Shown: in pieces, positions 42,426 to 51,016 of the stretch
How positions within the stretch are numbered: position 1 is the first letter of the stretch
Layout of the letters: every line of letters begins with the position of its first letter
Source: JBBQCW01 sp038319025
GTDB lineage: Bacteria; Actinomycetota; Thermoleophilia; Solirubrobacterales; Solirubrobacteraceae
Length of the DNA: 64,000 nt
Direction: 5' to 3'
Assembly: GCA_038319025.1 (NCBI GenBank)
Contig: JBBQCW010000016.1
Coordinates: 1-64,000 of the forward strand
Notes under the pieces: model-generated
What the model was told of the DNA's origin: nothing
Seen by the model: the letters and a program-made list of their open reading frames with translations, nothing else
Database searches by the model: none
Made by a program: the position numbers and the translations under genes

Positions 42426-42512
42426 CGGAGAGAGGGGGATTCGAACCCCCGAACGAGTTTCCCCGTTACACGATTTCCAGTCGTGCCCGTTCAACCGCTC
42501 CGGCACCTCTCC
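42426..42512 (-). tRNA. tRNA-Ser (anticodon GGA)
   Basis: Read on the minus strand, GGAGAGG (42512-42506) pairs with TCTCTCC (42433-42427, one G-T pair), with discriminator G at 42426. The anticodon GGA is at 42478-42476. The long variable arm and GGGGGTTCGAATCCCCC T-arm confirm a serine tRNA. CCA is not encoded. Confidence 0.97.
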
Positions 42513-42641
42513 TGGGTCCTGCGTCCAGCCGGGCAAGGGTAGCGACGAGGTGCTCCTCGCCGCCGCGCGCCGAGATCGGGTCCGCCGCGCGCCCGCTGAC
42601 GGACACGGTGAATTCCACCGCCACCGCTAGGTTTCGCCCCC

Positions 42642-43493
42642 ATGCCACAGGTCCTCGTGACGGGAGCAACCGGGAACGTGGGGCGGGCGGTGTGCCGGGA
42701 GTTGCTTTCCCACGGCTGCCCCGTCCGGGCCGGAGTCACCGACGTCACCGCCGCCCATCTGCCTGACGGCGCCCAAGCCGTCCGCCTGGATTTCACGGAC
42801 GCGACGACGTTCTCGCCCGCACTGCAGGGCTACCGCGCCTTGTTCCTGCTCCGACCGCCGGCCATCGCCCGCGTCGGCCCGACGCTCAACCGGCTCATCG
42901 ACACTGCGTCGGCGGTCGGCGTCGAGCACATCACCTTTCTCTCCGTGGCCGGAGCGGATACCAACCGGATCGTCCCTCACCACCGCGTCGAGCAGCGCCT
43001 GCAACGGCCGGGGCCGTTCACGTGGACGATCCTTCGGCCCGGGTTCTTCGCGCAGAACATCACCGGCGCATACCGCGACGACATCCGCAAGGGCGGCATC
43101 ATCGTCCCCGCCGGCGACGGGCGAGTGGCATTTGTCGATGCCCGTGATCTCGGCGCCGTCGCCGCCCTGACCCTGGTCGATCCATCGCCTCACGCCGGCC
43201 GTGGGTACCACCTCACGGGGTCTCGGGCCTGGGGCTTCGGCGAGGTGGCCGCCCTCCTGTCGGAGGTCCTGGGGCGCAAGGTGTCCTACGAGCCGGCCTC
43301 GGCAGCGGGCTACATGCGCCATCTCCACCGCAGCGGGATGCCCGCCGCGCAGATCGCCGTTCAGACCGTCCTACACGTCGGATTACGTCGCGGGGATGCC
43401 GAGACCATCACGGACACGTTGCCGGCACTGATCGGTCGCGAGGCGATCGGTCTGGAGCGGTTTGCCACTGACTACGCCGACATTCTGCGCTGA
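42642..43493 (+). CDS. NmrA-like atypical SDR (NAD(P)-binding)
   Basis: A 283-residue atypical short-chain dehydrogenase. The Rossmann glycine motif LVTGATGNVGRAVCREL is at residues 5-21. HITFLSVAGAD and TILRPGFFAQNI are the typical NmrA/QOR2 strands. The active-site Tyr/Lys pair is absent, as is usual for this group, which acts as redox sensors or quinone/azo reductases. The ATG is 8 nt after TAGGTT, next to the opposite-strand tRNA-Ser gene. Confidence 0.87.
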   Translation: MPQVLVTGATGNVGRAVCRELLSHGCPVRAGVTDVTAAHLPDGAQAVRLDFTDATTFSPALQGYRALFLLRPPAIARVGPTLNRLIDTASAVGVEHITFLSVAGADTNRIVPHHRVEQRLQRPGPFTWTILRPGFFAQNITGAYRDDIRKGGIIVPAGDGRVAFVDARDLGAVAALTLVDPSPHAGRGYHLTGSRAWGFGEVAALLSEVLGRKVSYEPASAAGYMRHLHRSGMPAAQIAVQTVLHVGLRRGDAETITDTLPALIGREAIGLERFATDYADILR

Positions 43494-43542
43494 GCTCCGC
43501 GCAGCGCGTTCGCGACCACGCTGTCGATACCCCCTGGTCGGC

Positions 43543-44739
43543 TCAGACCTGCCACGCGCCCCCGACCAGCACCGGTGTGCGCGAACCGTCGCCCGCCACA
43601 CCTGTCACCGACACGTCGGAGGAGCCGATCATGAAGTCCACGTGAATCGCGCTCTGGTTCAGACGCGCTTGATCGGCCTCGCCCGCGGTGAATGAGTACG
43701 CGTTACCCAGCGCGATGTGGCTGGCGGCGTTCTCGTCGAGCAGGGTGTCGAAGAAGACGGTGTCCAGCGGGCCGATGCGGCCCTGGCCATCCACCAGGGC
43801 GACTTCCCCCAGTCGCGCCGCGCCTTCGTCCTTGGCCACGTACCCGCGCAGTACGTCCGCGCCGGTCGAGGCGTCCAGACGTACGACACGCCCGGCTGCG
43901 AACTCCACCTCTAGGTCACGGATGATCGTCCCGCCGAGAACCAGCGGCTTGGTGGCCCTCACGACCCCGTCGGTGCGCTGGGGGTCCGGCGCTCCGAAGA
44001 TCTCCTCGCTGGGCAGGTTCGGCATGTGAACGATGCCGTCGGCCGTCTCAAAGCGGGCGGCCAGGAACTTGGTGGTGGGCAGCAGGCCCACCGTCAGGTT
44101 GGTACCTGGGCCTTCGAAGTGCAGCGCCCCAAACGCGTGCGCGCTGACCCGCTCGGCGACGGAGACGAGCAGGTCAAAGCGCTCACCCCAGGCCGCCACG
44201 GGGTCGGCCTCGTCGAGGCGCATGATGTGCAGCAGCTGCTCGCCGAGGCGGGCATACGCAGCGGCGGGATCCAGATCCGGATGGACGAGCTCAGCCCACG
44301 CCTGAGTGATCGCGGGGACGATCGTCCAGTTCGTGGTCGCGTCGTTGACCACCTTGCCGGTCTCACGCAGACCGGGCAGCAGGTCCTTGCCGACGCGCGC
44401 CGGATCGAGGCCTTCCAGCGCGTGCGGGTCAGCCGGGCCGCTCAGGCCCACCCGCGCGCAGCGCTGATCGCCGAGCGCCAGCAGCCGCTCCCCGTACCAG
44501 GTGGGGACGAAGTCAAGGGTCTCCTCGGCCGCCAGCTCAAGGCGGGCGCGCTTTACGCGCAGATCAAAGTAGGAGACGTCCACAAAGCGGGCGCCCGCGC
44601 TGTAGGCGGCGGCCGCCACGGCGCGCGCGATGCGCTCCTTACCCACCTCGGCACCCACGGCAACGATCTGGCCGGGCTGCACGTTGGCCCCGAAGCGAAC
44701 GGCGAGATCGGCGAGGCGGTCGAGGGTGGCGTCATCCAT
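43543..44739 (-). CDS. M29 family metallo-aminopeptidase (AmpS-like)
   Basis: A 398-residue aminopeptidase. It starts MDDATLDRLADLAVRFGANVQPGQ and has the metal-site region of M29 enzymes: FEGPGTNLTVGLLP, MPNLPSEEIFGAPD, GTIIRDLEVEFAAG, HIALGNAYSF and the final NQSAIHVDFMIGSSDVSV, with conserved Glu, His, His and Asp ligands. It removes N-terminal residues from peptides in the cytosol using two metal ions. The ATG at 44739 has an AGGAG site upstream. It is divergent from a triple-domain secreted protein. Confidence 0.92.
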   Translation of the reverse strand: MDDATLDRLADLAVRFGANVQPGQIVAVGAEVGKERIARAVAAAAYSAGARFVDVSYFDLRVKRARLELAAEETLDFVPTWYGERLLALGDQRCARVGLSGPADPHALEGLDPARVGKDLLPGLRETGKVVNDATTNWTIVPAITQAWAELVHPDLDPAAAYARLGEQLLHIMRLDEADPVAAWGERFDLLVSVAERVSAHAFGALHFEGPGTNLTVGLLPTTKFLAARFETADGIVHMPNLPSEEIFGAPDPQRTDGVVRATKPLVLGGTIIRDLEVEFAAGRVVRLDASTGADVLRGYVAKDEGAARLGEVALVDGQGRIGPLDTVFFDTLLDENAASHIALGNAYSFTAGEADQARLNQSAIHVDFMIGSSDVSVTGVAGDGSRTPVLVGGAWQV

Positions 44740-44842
44740 GGGTGCTGGCTCCTGGGTCGGTGAAAATCTGTACAAAGACCCTAGCGGCCGACTTGCCGCA
44801 GGAAATCCCACCGTTCCGCTCAGATTCAGGAAACTCACTCTT

Positions 44843-45745
44843 ATGCGCCTCGTCTCCGCCTTTGTCTCCGTCCTCGCCGTCGCGGCTTTCACCGCGGTAG
44901 GCACGTCCACTGCCGCCATTACGACGGCGACGCCGACCGCCGCAGCCGCCGCGTGCCCGGGGACTTTCCAGGTGCTACACGATGACCGCATCGGCGCGCT
45001 CGCCCTGCCGGCCGGCCCGTACGTGATCACGACCGGCAAGGACGTGACCTGCGCCCAGGCAGTGACCCAGTTCCGCAACTTCCTCAACGACTTCGACGGC
45101 AAACTGCCGGACCACTGGGTCGTCGACGCCAAGACCTCCAGCTTCACCCAGACGACGTCAGGCCGCTCCTTCTCGGTCAAGCCCGCCACCACGCCGCCGA
45201 CCCCGCCGCCGCCGAACGGGAAGACCTGCCCCGGCCACTTCACCCTTCGCCACGACGACAAGATCCTCACCATGTCGCTGCCGGCCGGCAACTACGTGGT
45301 GCAGTTGACGGACAAGAATGCGGCACTGACGTGCGATCAGGCCGACGTGCAGTTCTCCGTCTTTTTGACCAAGAACTACCTGACCCCGCTTCCCGCGCCG
45401 TGGACGATGAACGCAGCCGCCCGCTCGTTCTCCCGTCCGACCGGCGGCGGGTTCCGCGTGGTCCGCTCCGGTGGCGGTACCGGCGGTGGCGGCAACGACG
45501 GCTCGCAGTGCCCCGGCACGTTCCAGGTGCTGCACAACGACTCGATCGGCGCCCTGAAGGTGCCGGCCGGCCGGTACACGATCACCATCGTCAATGCGCT
45601 CACCTGCCCGTCGGCGACTAACTGGTTCAAGACCTTCCTGGCGGCCCCGGGCAACCGACTGCCGTCGGGGTGGAAGCTCAACGTGCAGACGGCCACGTTC
45701 ACGTTGCGCGCCCGGTCCTTCCGCATCGAGCCGTACGTGCGCTGA
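44843..45745 (+). CDS. Secreted protein with three tandem copies of one domain
   Basis: A 300-residue precursor. The signal peptide (about 1-26) is followed by three homologous domains of about 75 residues: 38-114, 129-207 and 223-296. Each begins CPG.F...HDD.I..L.LPAG.Y.(I/V) and continues with a second Cys (TC) and a FL...LP..W motif, so each has one likely disulfide. A Pro-rich linker (117-126) and a Gly-rich linker (209-221) join them. I recognise no named family. Extracellular binding is the likely role. The coding end overlaps a strong hairpin. Confidence 0.82.
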   Translation: MRLVSAFVSVLAVAAFTAVGTSTAAITTATPTAAAAACPGTFQVLHDDRIGALALPAGPYVITTGKDVTCAQAVTQFRNFLNDFDGKLPDHWVVDAKTSSFTQTTSGRSFSVKPATTPPTPPPPNGKTCPGHFTLRHDDKILTMSLPAGNYVVQLTDKNAALTCDQADVQFSVFLTKNYLTPLPAPWTMNAAARSFSRPTGGGFRVVRSGGGTGGGGNDGSQCPGTFQVLHNDSIGALKVPAGRYTITIVNALTCPSATNWFKTFLAAPGNRLPSGWKLNVQTATFTLRARSFRIEPYVR

Positions 45746-45759
45746 GCGCACGTACGGCT
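45729..45759 (+). terminator. 14-bp perfect hairpin with the stop codon in its loop
   Basis: The arms 45729-45742 and 45746-45759 are perfect complements (14 bp), and the 3-nt loop TGA (45743-45745) is the stop codon of the secreted three-domain protein. No T-run follows, and the palindrome covers its last codons. Confidence 0.6.
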
Positions 45760-45800
45760 TCACGCGGCGTTCACGAGGTCTTCGTCGGTCACCTGCCAGC

Positions 45801-46475
45801 ATGGCGGGCATGAGTTCCGACGGTTACCCCCAACGGCGGTTCGCGCTGCCGCCCGATGCCACCGAGGTGATTCTGCTGCGCCACGGTGCTTCGGCGCCTG
45901 CGTTGCCCGGTGTCTCCTTCCCGATGCTCGACGGCCATGGCGACCCGCCGCTGGCACCTTCCGGAGAGGAACAAGCCGCGCAAGCGGCGGCTCGCCTGAG
46001 GGATGAGGAACTAAACGGGCTGTTCGTGACCGGGCTGATGCGCACGCTGCAGACCGCCGCCCCGCTGGCCGCCGCGCTCGGCGTCGCACCCGTCCACGTG
46101 CCGGCTCTACGCGAGGTCCGCCTGGGCGAATGGGAGGGCGGCGAGTTCCGCATCCGCGTCCATGAGGGCGATCCGATAGCCATGCGGATGCTGGCCGAGG
46201 AGCGCTGGGACATCGTGCCGGGGGCCGAGGCCTCCGAGGATTTCAGCGCACGGGTGCGGGCGGGGATGGCCGAGGTGGTCGCCGCGATCGGGCCCGGCCG
46301 CAGCGGCGTGGCGGTCGTGCATGGCGGCGTCATCGGCGAGATCTGCCGGGCGGCGACCTCCAGTCGGCCGTTCGCCTTCGTGCATTCGGACAACTGCTCC
46401 ATCACGCGAGTGGTCGTCTTCGATGACGGCCGCTGGATGCTGCGCTCGTTCAACGACACGACACATCTGTCGTAG
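45801..46475 (+). CDS. Histidine phosphatase (phosphoglycerate mutase-like)
   Basis: A 224-residue protein of the histidine phosphatase superfamily. The phospho-histidine motif VILLRHGAS is near residue 25. The second catalytic His is in VVHGGVIGEI. GLMRTLQTAAPLAAALG and REVRLGEWEGGEF are the usual phosphate-pocket segments. The branch is that of broad-specificity phosphatases (CobC/GpmB-like); substrate unknown. An ATG at 45810 is an alternative start. Confidence 0.88.
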   Translation: MAGMSSDGYPQRRFALPPDATEVILLRHGASAPALPGVSFPMLDGHGDPPLAPSGEEQAAQAAARLRDEELNGLFVTGLMRTLQTAAPLAAALGVAPVHVPALREVRLGEWEGGEFRIRVHEGDPIAMRMLAEERWDIVPGAEASEDFSARVRAGMAEVVAAIGPGRSGVAVVHGGVIGEICRAATSSRPFAFVHSDNCSITRVVVFDDGRWMLRSFNDTTHLS

Positions 46476-46528
46476 CTGGCGCAAGACACCTTGCGCGCCC
46501 GCGGGCGCCGGTCCCTACCCTGGGATGG

Positions 46529-48043
46529 GTGCGCCGGACGTTCCTCGTCTCTGTTGCCGCGGCGCTTCTGACGGCTTTCGCAGCCGCACCCGCCGACGGC
46601 GCCCGACTCCTCGTGCTTTCCCACGGGCACGTCTCCGTGCGCGAAGACCCGCTGCTCGGGCCGCCCGATCCGTTCCGGCCGACGGCGGCAGATACTGCTC
46701 AGGCGCATCCGCGGGCGGCCGCCGCCGCCGCGGCCCGTCGCATCACCGTGGTAGGAGCGCTCAAGCACCTGCTGGCCCGCGACGCGATCGCGAAGAGCGA
46801 CTACACGGACTACCGGGCGACCTACGCAAAGGCGCTCAAGACCGTCACGACGCTGTCCGGTCGACGGCGGGCAGAGTTGACCGCCGTGATCGGCAACCTG
46901 AACGCCGTGGCGGCCGGCGGGGGACTCACATCCACCCGCGTGCGCCTTGCCTTCCTCACCCTGGAACGCAACCGCCAGTGGTGGATCAGCGGCCGACTGC
47001 TGGCGTACGCCGAGCGGGTCAGCTTTGGCTCCAGCATCATCGTGTGGCAGTCCTATCCCGGTCAAGGCCTACAGGTGCAATGGCTGGGCACCTTCGGCAA
47101 GGCCAACGCCATGTGGACGGCGGGTAGCCGGTACAACGTCAAGCTGCGCGGGCTGCTCGAGGAGGTCACGCCACTCGCGGCTACGCGCAACGGCGGACCG
47201 GCGTGGGAATACTGGTTTCACTTCGACGGCGGCAGCCCGCCGTGGGTCAGCGGCATGGCCCAGGCGACGGCCGCGCAAGCGTTCGCCCGCGCCTCCCAGC
47301 GCCTCAAGGAGCCGGCGTTCGCAAAGGTCTCCCACGACGCGCTGAAGATCTTCCATGCCGCTCCACCGCTCGGCGTGCGGGTGCGCACAGCACTGGGCGC
47401 GCACTACCTCATCTACTCCTTCGACTCCGGCATGCGCGTGCTCAACGCGTTCATCCAGTCCCTTATCGGGCTGCACGACGTAGCCCAGATAACCGACGAC
47501 GCCGCGGCTCAGGACCTGTACGAGAAGGGGCTGGCCGAGGCGCGCGTAGAGGTGCCGCGTTACGACACGGGGGCTTGGTCCTTCTACCAGCCGGGGCTGG
47601 AATCGGACCTCGGCTACCACACGCTGCTGCGCGACTTTCTGCGCGGGTTGTGCGACCGGGTCGCCAAGGATCGGGCGGCCGCGGAGAAGGCGGGGGAGAC
47701 CACGGCCGACGACAGTCCGACGGTGTTCTGCCGGACGGCGGACCACTTCACGACCTATCTCAAACAGCCGCCGACGCTGAGCATCACCTCGGCCGTGCGC
47801 AGTCCGGTCGGCCGGCAGGCCTATGTCGTACTGCGCGTCTCCAAGCTCTCCACGGTGACTTTGGCCGTGCGGCGCGGTGGCGCTGTGGTGGCCACGCGCA
47901 CCGCCCAGTTGGGGCGCGGCGTGCACACGCTCGGCTGGGGGCCGCCGGTCAAGTCGGGCGCCGTCGCGCTGACGCTGCGCGCCGTAGATCAGGCGGGCAA
48001 TGCGGCGTCAGTCAGCGGCACGCAGACGATCACCGCTCGCTGA
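46529..48043 (+). CDS. Exported protein with D-glucuronyl C5-epimerase C-terminal domain
   Basis: A 504-residue precursor. The signal peptide (1-24) and an unassigned N-terminal helical part are followed by a C5-epim_C-type region (about 215-370). This is recognisable by WEYWFHFDGGSPPWVSGMAQATAAQAF, SFDSGMRVLNAFIQSLIGLHD and VPRYDTGAWSFY, which match the conserved segments of heparosan/alginate-like epimerases. The last 90 residues form an Ig-like domain. A role in modifying or binding extracellular uronic-acid polymers is inferred. The GTG is 7 nt after TACCCT. Confidence 0.85.
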   Translation: MRRTFLVSVAAALLTAFAAAPADGARLLVLSHGHVSVREDPLLGPPDPFRPTAADTAQAHPRAAAAAAARRITVVGALKHLLARDAIAKSDYTDYRATYAKALKTVTTLSGRRRAELTAVIGNLNAVAAGGGLTSTRVRLAFLTLERNRQWWISGRLLAYAERVSFGSSIIVWQSYPGQGLQVQWLGTFGKANAMWTAGSRYNVKLRGLLEEVTPLAATRNGGPAWEYWFHFDGGSPPWVSGMAQATAAQAFARASQRLKEPAFAKVSHDALKIFHAAPPLGVRVRTALGAHYLIYSFDSGMRVLNAFIQSLIGLHDVAQITDDAAAQDLYEKGLAEARVEVPRYDTGAWSFYQPGLESDLGYHTLLRDFLRGLCDRVAKDRAAAEKAGETTADDSPTVFCRTADHFTTYLKQPPTLSITSAVRSPVGRQAYVVLRVSKLSTVTLAVRRGGAVVATRTAQLGRGVHTLGWGPPVKSGAVALTLRAVDQAGNAASVSGTQTITAR

Positions 48044-48062
48044 GCTACCGCTCACGCGGCTC

Positions 48063-49649
48063 TCAGGCCAACGCTTCCAGCGCCGAACGTGAGTCAGGCA
48101 ATCCGACGACACGCCCGTCGTGGCCGAGCAGCAGAAATCGGTCCAGGCCACGTAGGAAGGCACGGTCGTGGGACACGGCCACGACCGTGCCTTCGAACCC
48201 GTCCAGCGCTGCCTCCAACGCCTCCGCGGAGTCGATGTCCAGGTTGTCGGTCGGCTCGTCCAGCAGCAGGAGGTTGTGGCCCTCGACCTCCAGGCAGAGG
48301 ATCTCCAGCCTTGCGCGCTGGCCGCCTGAGAGTGTGTCGCACGAGCGGTTGGCGGCCTCCTGCAACCCGTACCGGGCCAGCGCCTGCATCGACGGTTCCA
48401 ACGCGTGCAGCCGCTGGGTGACGACGTCCAGCACGAGCGTGTCCGTGAAGTCCGGCCGGGTGCCCAACTGGGTGAACAGCCCCGGCGAGACGCGGTTGCC
48501 GATCAGCACGCGACCGGTGTGGCCGACGTCCTCGCCGGCCAGCAGTCGGATGAGGTGCGTCTTGCCGGAGCCGTTGGGGCCGATCAGCCCGATGCGCTCA
48601 CCGAAATAGACCTCCTCGGAGAACGGCTCGATGAGGTCGTCGATCGCCACCTCGTCGAGGGCGATCACTTTCCGGGCGGAGTCTCCGCCGCGCAGCCGCG
48701 GCTTGATCTGCACGTCGACCACCGGAGCCGGCGGCGGCCCTGCGTCGGCAAAGCGCCTCCAACGAGTTTCGGCGGCGTCGGCCTTCTTGGCCCAAACCGG
48801 CGAATACCGCGCGCGCTCCTTGAACACGCGTACGAGCTCGCGCAGACGGCGCTCCTCATCATTCCAACGCTGCACGCGGTCCCCCATAAGCTGCTGGCGG
48901 TGCTCGCGGGCCGCGGGATAGGTCGCGTAGGACTCGCCGTGGACCCAGGCGCCGTTGCCTTCCAGCGTGACGATCGCGTTGCAGGCGGCGGTCAGCAGCT
49001 CACGGTCGTGGCTGATCAGCAGGATCGTCTTGCGGCTCGCGCGGATCCGCTCCTCCAGCGCCCGTTTGGCGGGGACGTCGAGGAAGTTGTCAGGCTCGTC
49101 GAGCAGCAGGATCGGTGCGTCGGAGGTGAAGAGCAGTTCGAGCACGAGTTGCTTGCGCTCTCCGCCCGACAGCGTCACCGAAGGCCGGTCGCCAACCTCC
49201 GTGAGTCCGGCCCGGACGATGCGCCGGCACGCCGCATCCCATTGCCCCTCCAGCTCGTAACCGCCGAGGTCAGACCAGGTGCCGATCGATTCGCCCAGCC
49301 GCACACCTGCGTCGGCGTCGCCGCCGGCGAGCTCACGCTCGGCGATCAGGACAGCCCGGCCGGCCTGCGCCACCCGTGCCGGTGCCGCCATCAGCAGCAA
49401 CTCGCGCACCGTCCCGTCGCCCGTCCCCACGTTCTGCGCCATGTACAGCGCGCGTCCACCGAGAGAGACGGAGCCGTTGTCGGCCTCCAGTTCTTCGGCC
49501 ATGATCCGCATCAGCGTGCTCTTGCCCACGCCGTTCGCGCCGACCATCCCGGCGTGCTTGCCGGCGGCCAGGCGGAAGGACACGTCGGAGAACAGCACGT
49601 CCCCTCCGGGATGCGCGTACGCGAGGTCGCTGACATGAAGGTGAGCCAC
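48063..49649 (-). CDS. ABC-F family ATPase (two ABC domains)
   Basis: A 528-residue cytosolic protein with tandem ABC cassettes and no TM segments. Walker A motifs are VGANGVGKST and IGPNGSGKTH. Signature motifs are LSGGERKQL and LSGGQRARL. Walker B segments are ILLLDEPDNFLD and LLLLDEPTDNLD. The inter-domain linker (about 240-310) is the charged helical region expected for ABC-F translation factors. The GTG start is 8 nt after TACCCT. It may act on stalled ribosomes or give antibiotic resistance; which is not clear. Confidence 0.92.
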   Translation of the reverse strand: MAHLHVSDLAYAHPGGDVLFSDVSFRLAAGKHAGMVGANGVGKSTLMRIMAEELEADNGSVSLGGRALYMAQNVGTGDGTVRELLLMAAPARVAQAGRAVLIAERELAGGDADAGVRLGESIGTWSDLGGYELEGQWDAACRRIVRAGLTEVGDRPSVTLSGGERKQLVLELLFTSDAPILLLDEPDNFLDVPAKRALEERIRASRKTILLISHDRELLTAACNAIVTLEGNGAWVHGESYATYPAAREHRQQLMGDRVQRWNDEERRLRELVRVFKERARYSPVWAKKADAAETRWRRFADAGPPPAPVVDVQIKPRLRGGDSARKVIALDEVAIDDLIEPFSEEVYFGERIGLIGPNGSGKTHLIRLLAGEDVGHTGRVLIGNRVSPGLFTQLGTRPDFTDTLVLDVVTQRLHALEPSMQALARYGLQEAANRSCDTLSGGQRARLEILCLEVEGHNLLLLDEPTDNLDIDSAEALEAALDGFEGTVVAVSHDRAFLRGLDRFLLLGHDGRVVGLPDSRSALEALA

Positions 49650-49709
49650 GGCCGCCGAGGGTAGCGGGGTACGGTCGCGCGGCGAGGTCCGTTGTGGGAC
49701 AGTCGGTCC

Positions 49710-50117
49710 ATGATCCGACGCCTGCTCGTGCCCTCCGCCGCCGCCGTCGCCTTGCTGTTTTCGGCGACGAGTGCGCAGGCGAAGATCCTCGTCGCCCACA
49801 ACATCGTCTCGCCGTCCGGGCTGATCAGTTGCAACGCGATCAAGTACGGCGGGCCGGGACTCAACTGCACCGCCACGTACCTGCCGAGTATCGGCGAGTT
49901 TGACCCATACTTCCGCTTGCGCCCCACCGGGCGAACCGTCTACTCCCAGCGATCGGATTACGACGGGTTCCCCAACGCCAAGCAGCGCGTCCTGCACTAC
50001 GGGGACGTGTGGGCGTGGAAGAAGATCCGCTGCACGATGGCCAAGAGCGGCCTGACGTGCCGCAACCCGAAGGGCCACGGCTTCCACCTGGCCGTCGGAG
50101 CGATCAGGCGCTTCTAG
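49710..50117 (+). CDS. Small secreted Cys-rich protein (DUF6636-like)
   Basis: A 135-residue precursor. The signal peptide (1-24, ending AQA) is followed by a compact domain with four cysteines. They fall in SPSGLISCNAIKYG, GPGLNCTATYL, and WKKIRCTMAKSGLTCRNPKGHGFHL. The pattern (SPSG...C, then RC...GLTCRN..GHGF) matches DUF6636 proteins, common in actinobacterial secretomes and of unknown function. The ATG at 49710 is used. It is convergent with the DMT transporter, overlapping its stop by 4 nt. Confidence 0.78.
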   Translation: MIRRLLVPSAAAVALLFSATSAQAKILVAHNIVSPSGLISCNAIKYGGPGLNCTATYLPSIGEFDPYFRLRPTGRTVYSQRSDYDGFPNAKQRVLHYGDVWAWKKIRCTMAKSGLTCRNPKGHGFHLAVGAIRRF

Positions 50118-50998
50118 CTGGCGGCTTCAGCAGCGGGCCGGTCGCGCGCGGTCGCCAGCCAGGCCCCGGCGAGGATCAGCAGGAGTCCGGCGATAGCGCC
50201 CGGGCCTGGACGTTCGCTGAGCACGATCACCCCGAGCGCCACAGCGACGATCGGGTTGATGTAGGTGATGACGACCGCGCGCCCGGGGCCGGTCTCGCCG
50301 ATCAGGAAGGCCATGATGGCGAAAGCCAGCGCGGTGCAGAAGATCCCGAGTACCGCGATGGAGATGAGCGCATCGGTCGACGGCGTCGATGAAGGGGGAT
50401 CAAGCATCGCCGCGGGCGTCAGCAGAACTGAGGCGATCGCCATGGTGGCGCCCATCAGCGCTCGTGGATCCAGGGCCGTCAGGTGGCGCGAGAGGATTAT
50501 TGGGCCGACCGCGTAGCCGATCGCCACGCCCATCAGGGCCAGCGCGCCGACGAGCGCGTCGCCGTGGCCCGCCACGTCGATGCCGACCAGCGCCACCACT
50601 CCCGCGAAGCCGATCAGCAGGCCCGCGAGGCGTCGCCCCGTGGGCCGCTGGGAGGGGTCAAAGCGCGCGGTCAGCACCGCGACGATCAGCGGGAAGGTCG
50701 CGATCAGGATCGCGGCGAGCGATGAGGACACGTGTTGCTCGCCGACCGCGAGGAGCGGGTACGGCACGACGATCTCCACGATGCTGAAGATGATCAGCAC
50801 GCGCCAGTACGCGCGCACCGGGCCGAGCACCCCGGCTCGCCAGGCGAACAGGAGCAGCAGCGCGGCTGCCAGCACCACCCGCGCCCAGGCCAGAAAGCCG
50901 GGCGATACGCCGCCATCGACGGCGATCTTGATGAAGAGGTAGGGGATGCCCCACAGCGCGGAGACCGCTGCGAACGCGGCCCAGGCACGCGAGCTCAC
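50114..50998 (-). CDS. EamA/DMT superfamily transporter
   Basis: A 294-residue membrane protein with ten predicted helices arranged as two EamA repeats. The first begins AAVSALWGIPYLFIKIAVDGG. The second begins GDALVGALALMGVAIGYAVG and ends with TYINPIVAVALGVIVLSERPG, the hallmark of the family. Substrates of such exporters include amino acids, purines and drugs; no specificity is visible. Its terminus overlaps the convergent secreted-protein gene by 4 nt. Confidence 0.9.
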   Translation of the reverse strand: MSSRAWAAFAAVSALWGIPYLFIKIAVDGGVSPGFLAWARVVLAAALLLLFAWRAGVLGPVRAYWRVLIIFSIVEIVVPYPLLAVGEQHVSSSLAAILIATFPLIVAVLTARFDPSQRPTGRRLAGLLIGFAGVVALVGIDVAGHGDALVGALALMGVAIGYAVGPIILSRHLTALDPRALMGATMAIASVLLTPAAMLDPPSSTPSTDALISIAVLGIFCTALAFAIMAFLIGETGPGRAVVITYINPIVAVALGVIVLSERPGPGAIAGLLLILAGAWLATARDRPAAEAAS

Positions 50999-51016
50999 CC
51001 GCGCATTGGAGCAGGC

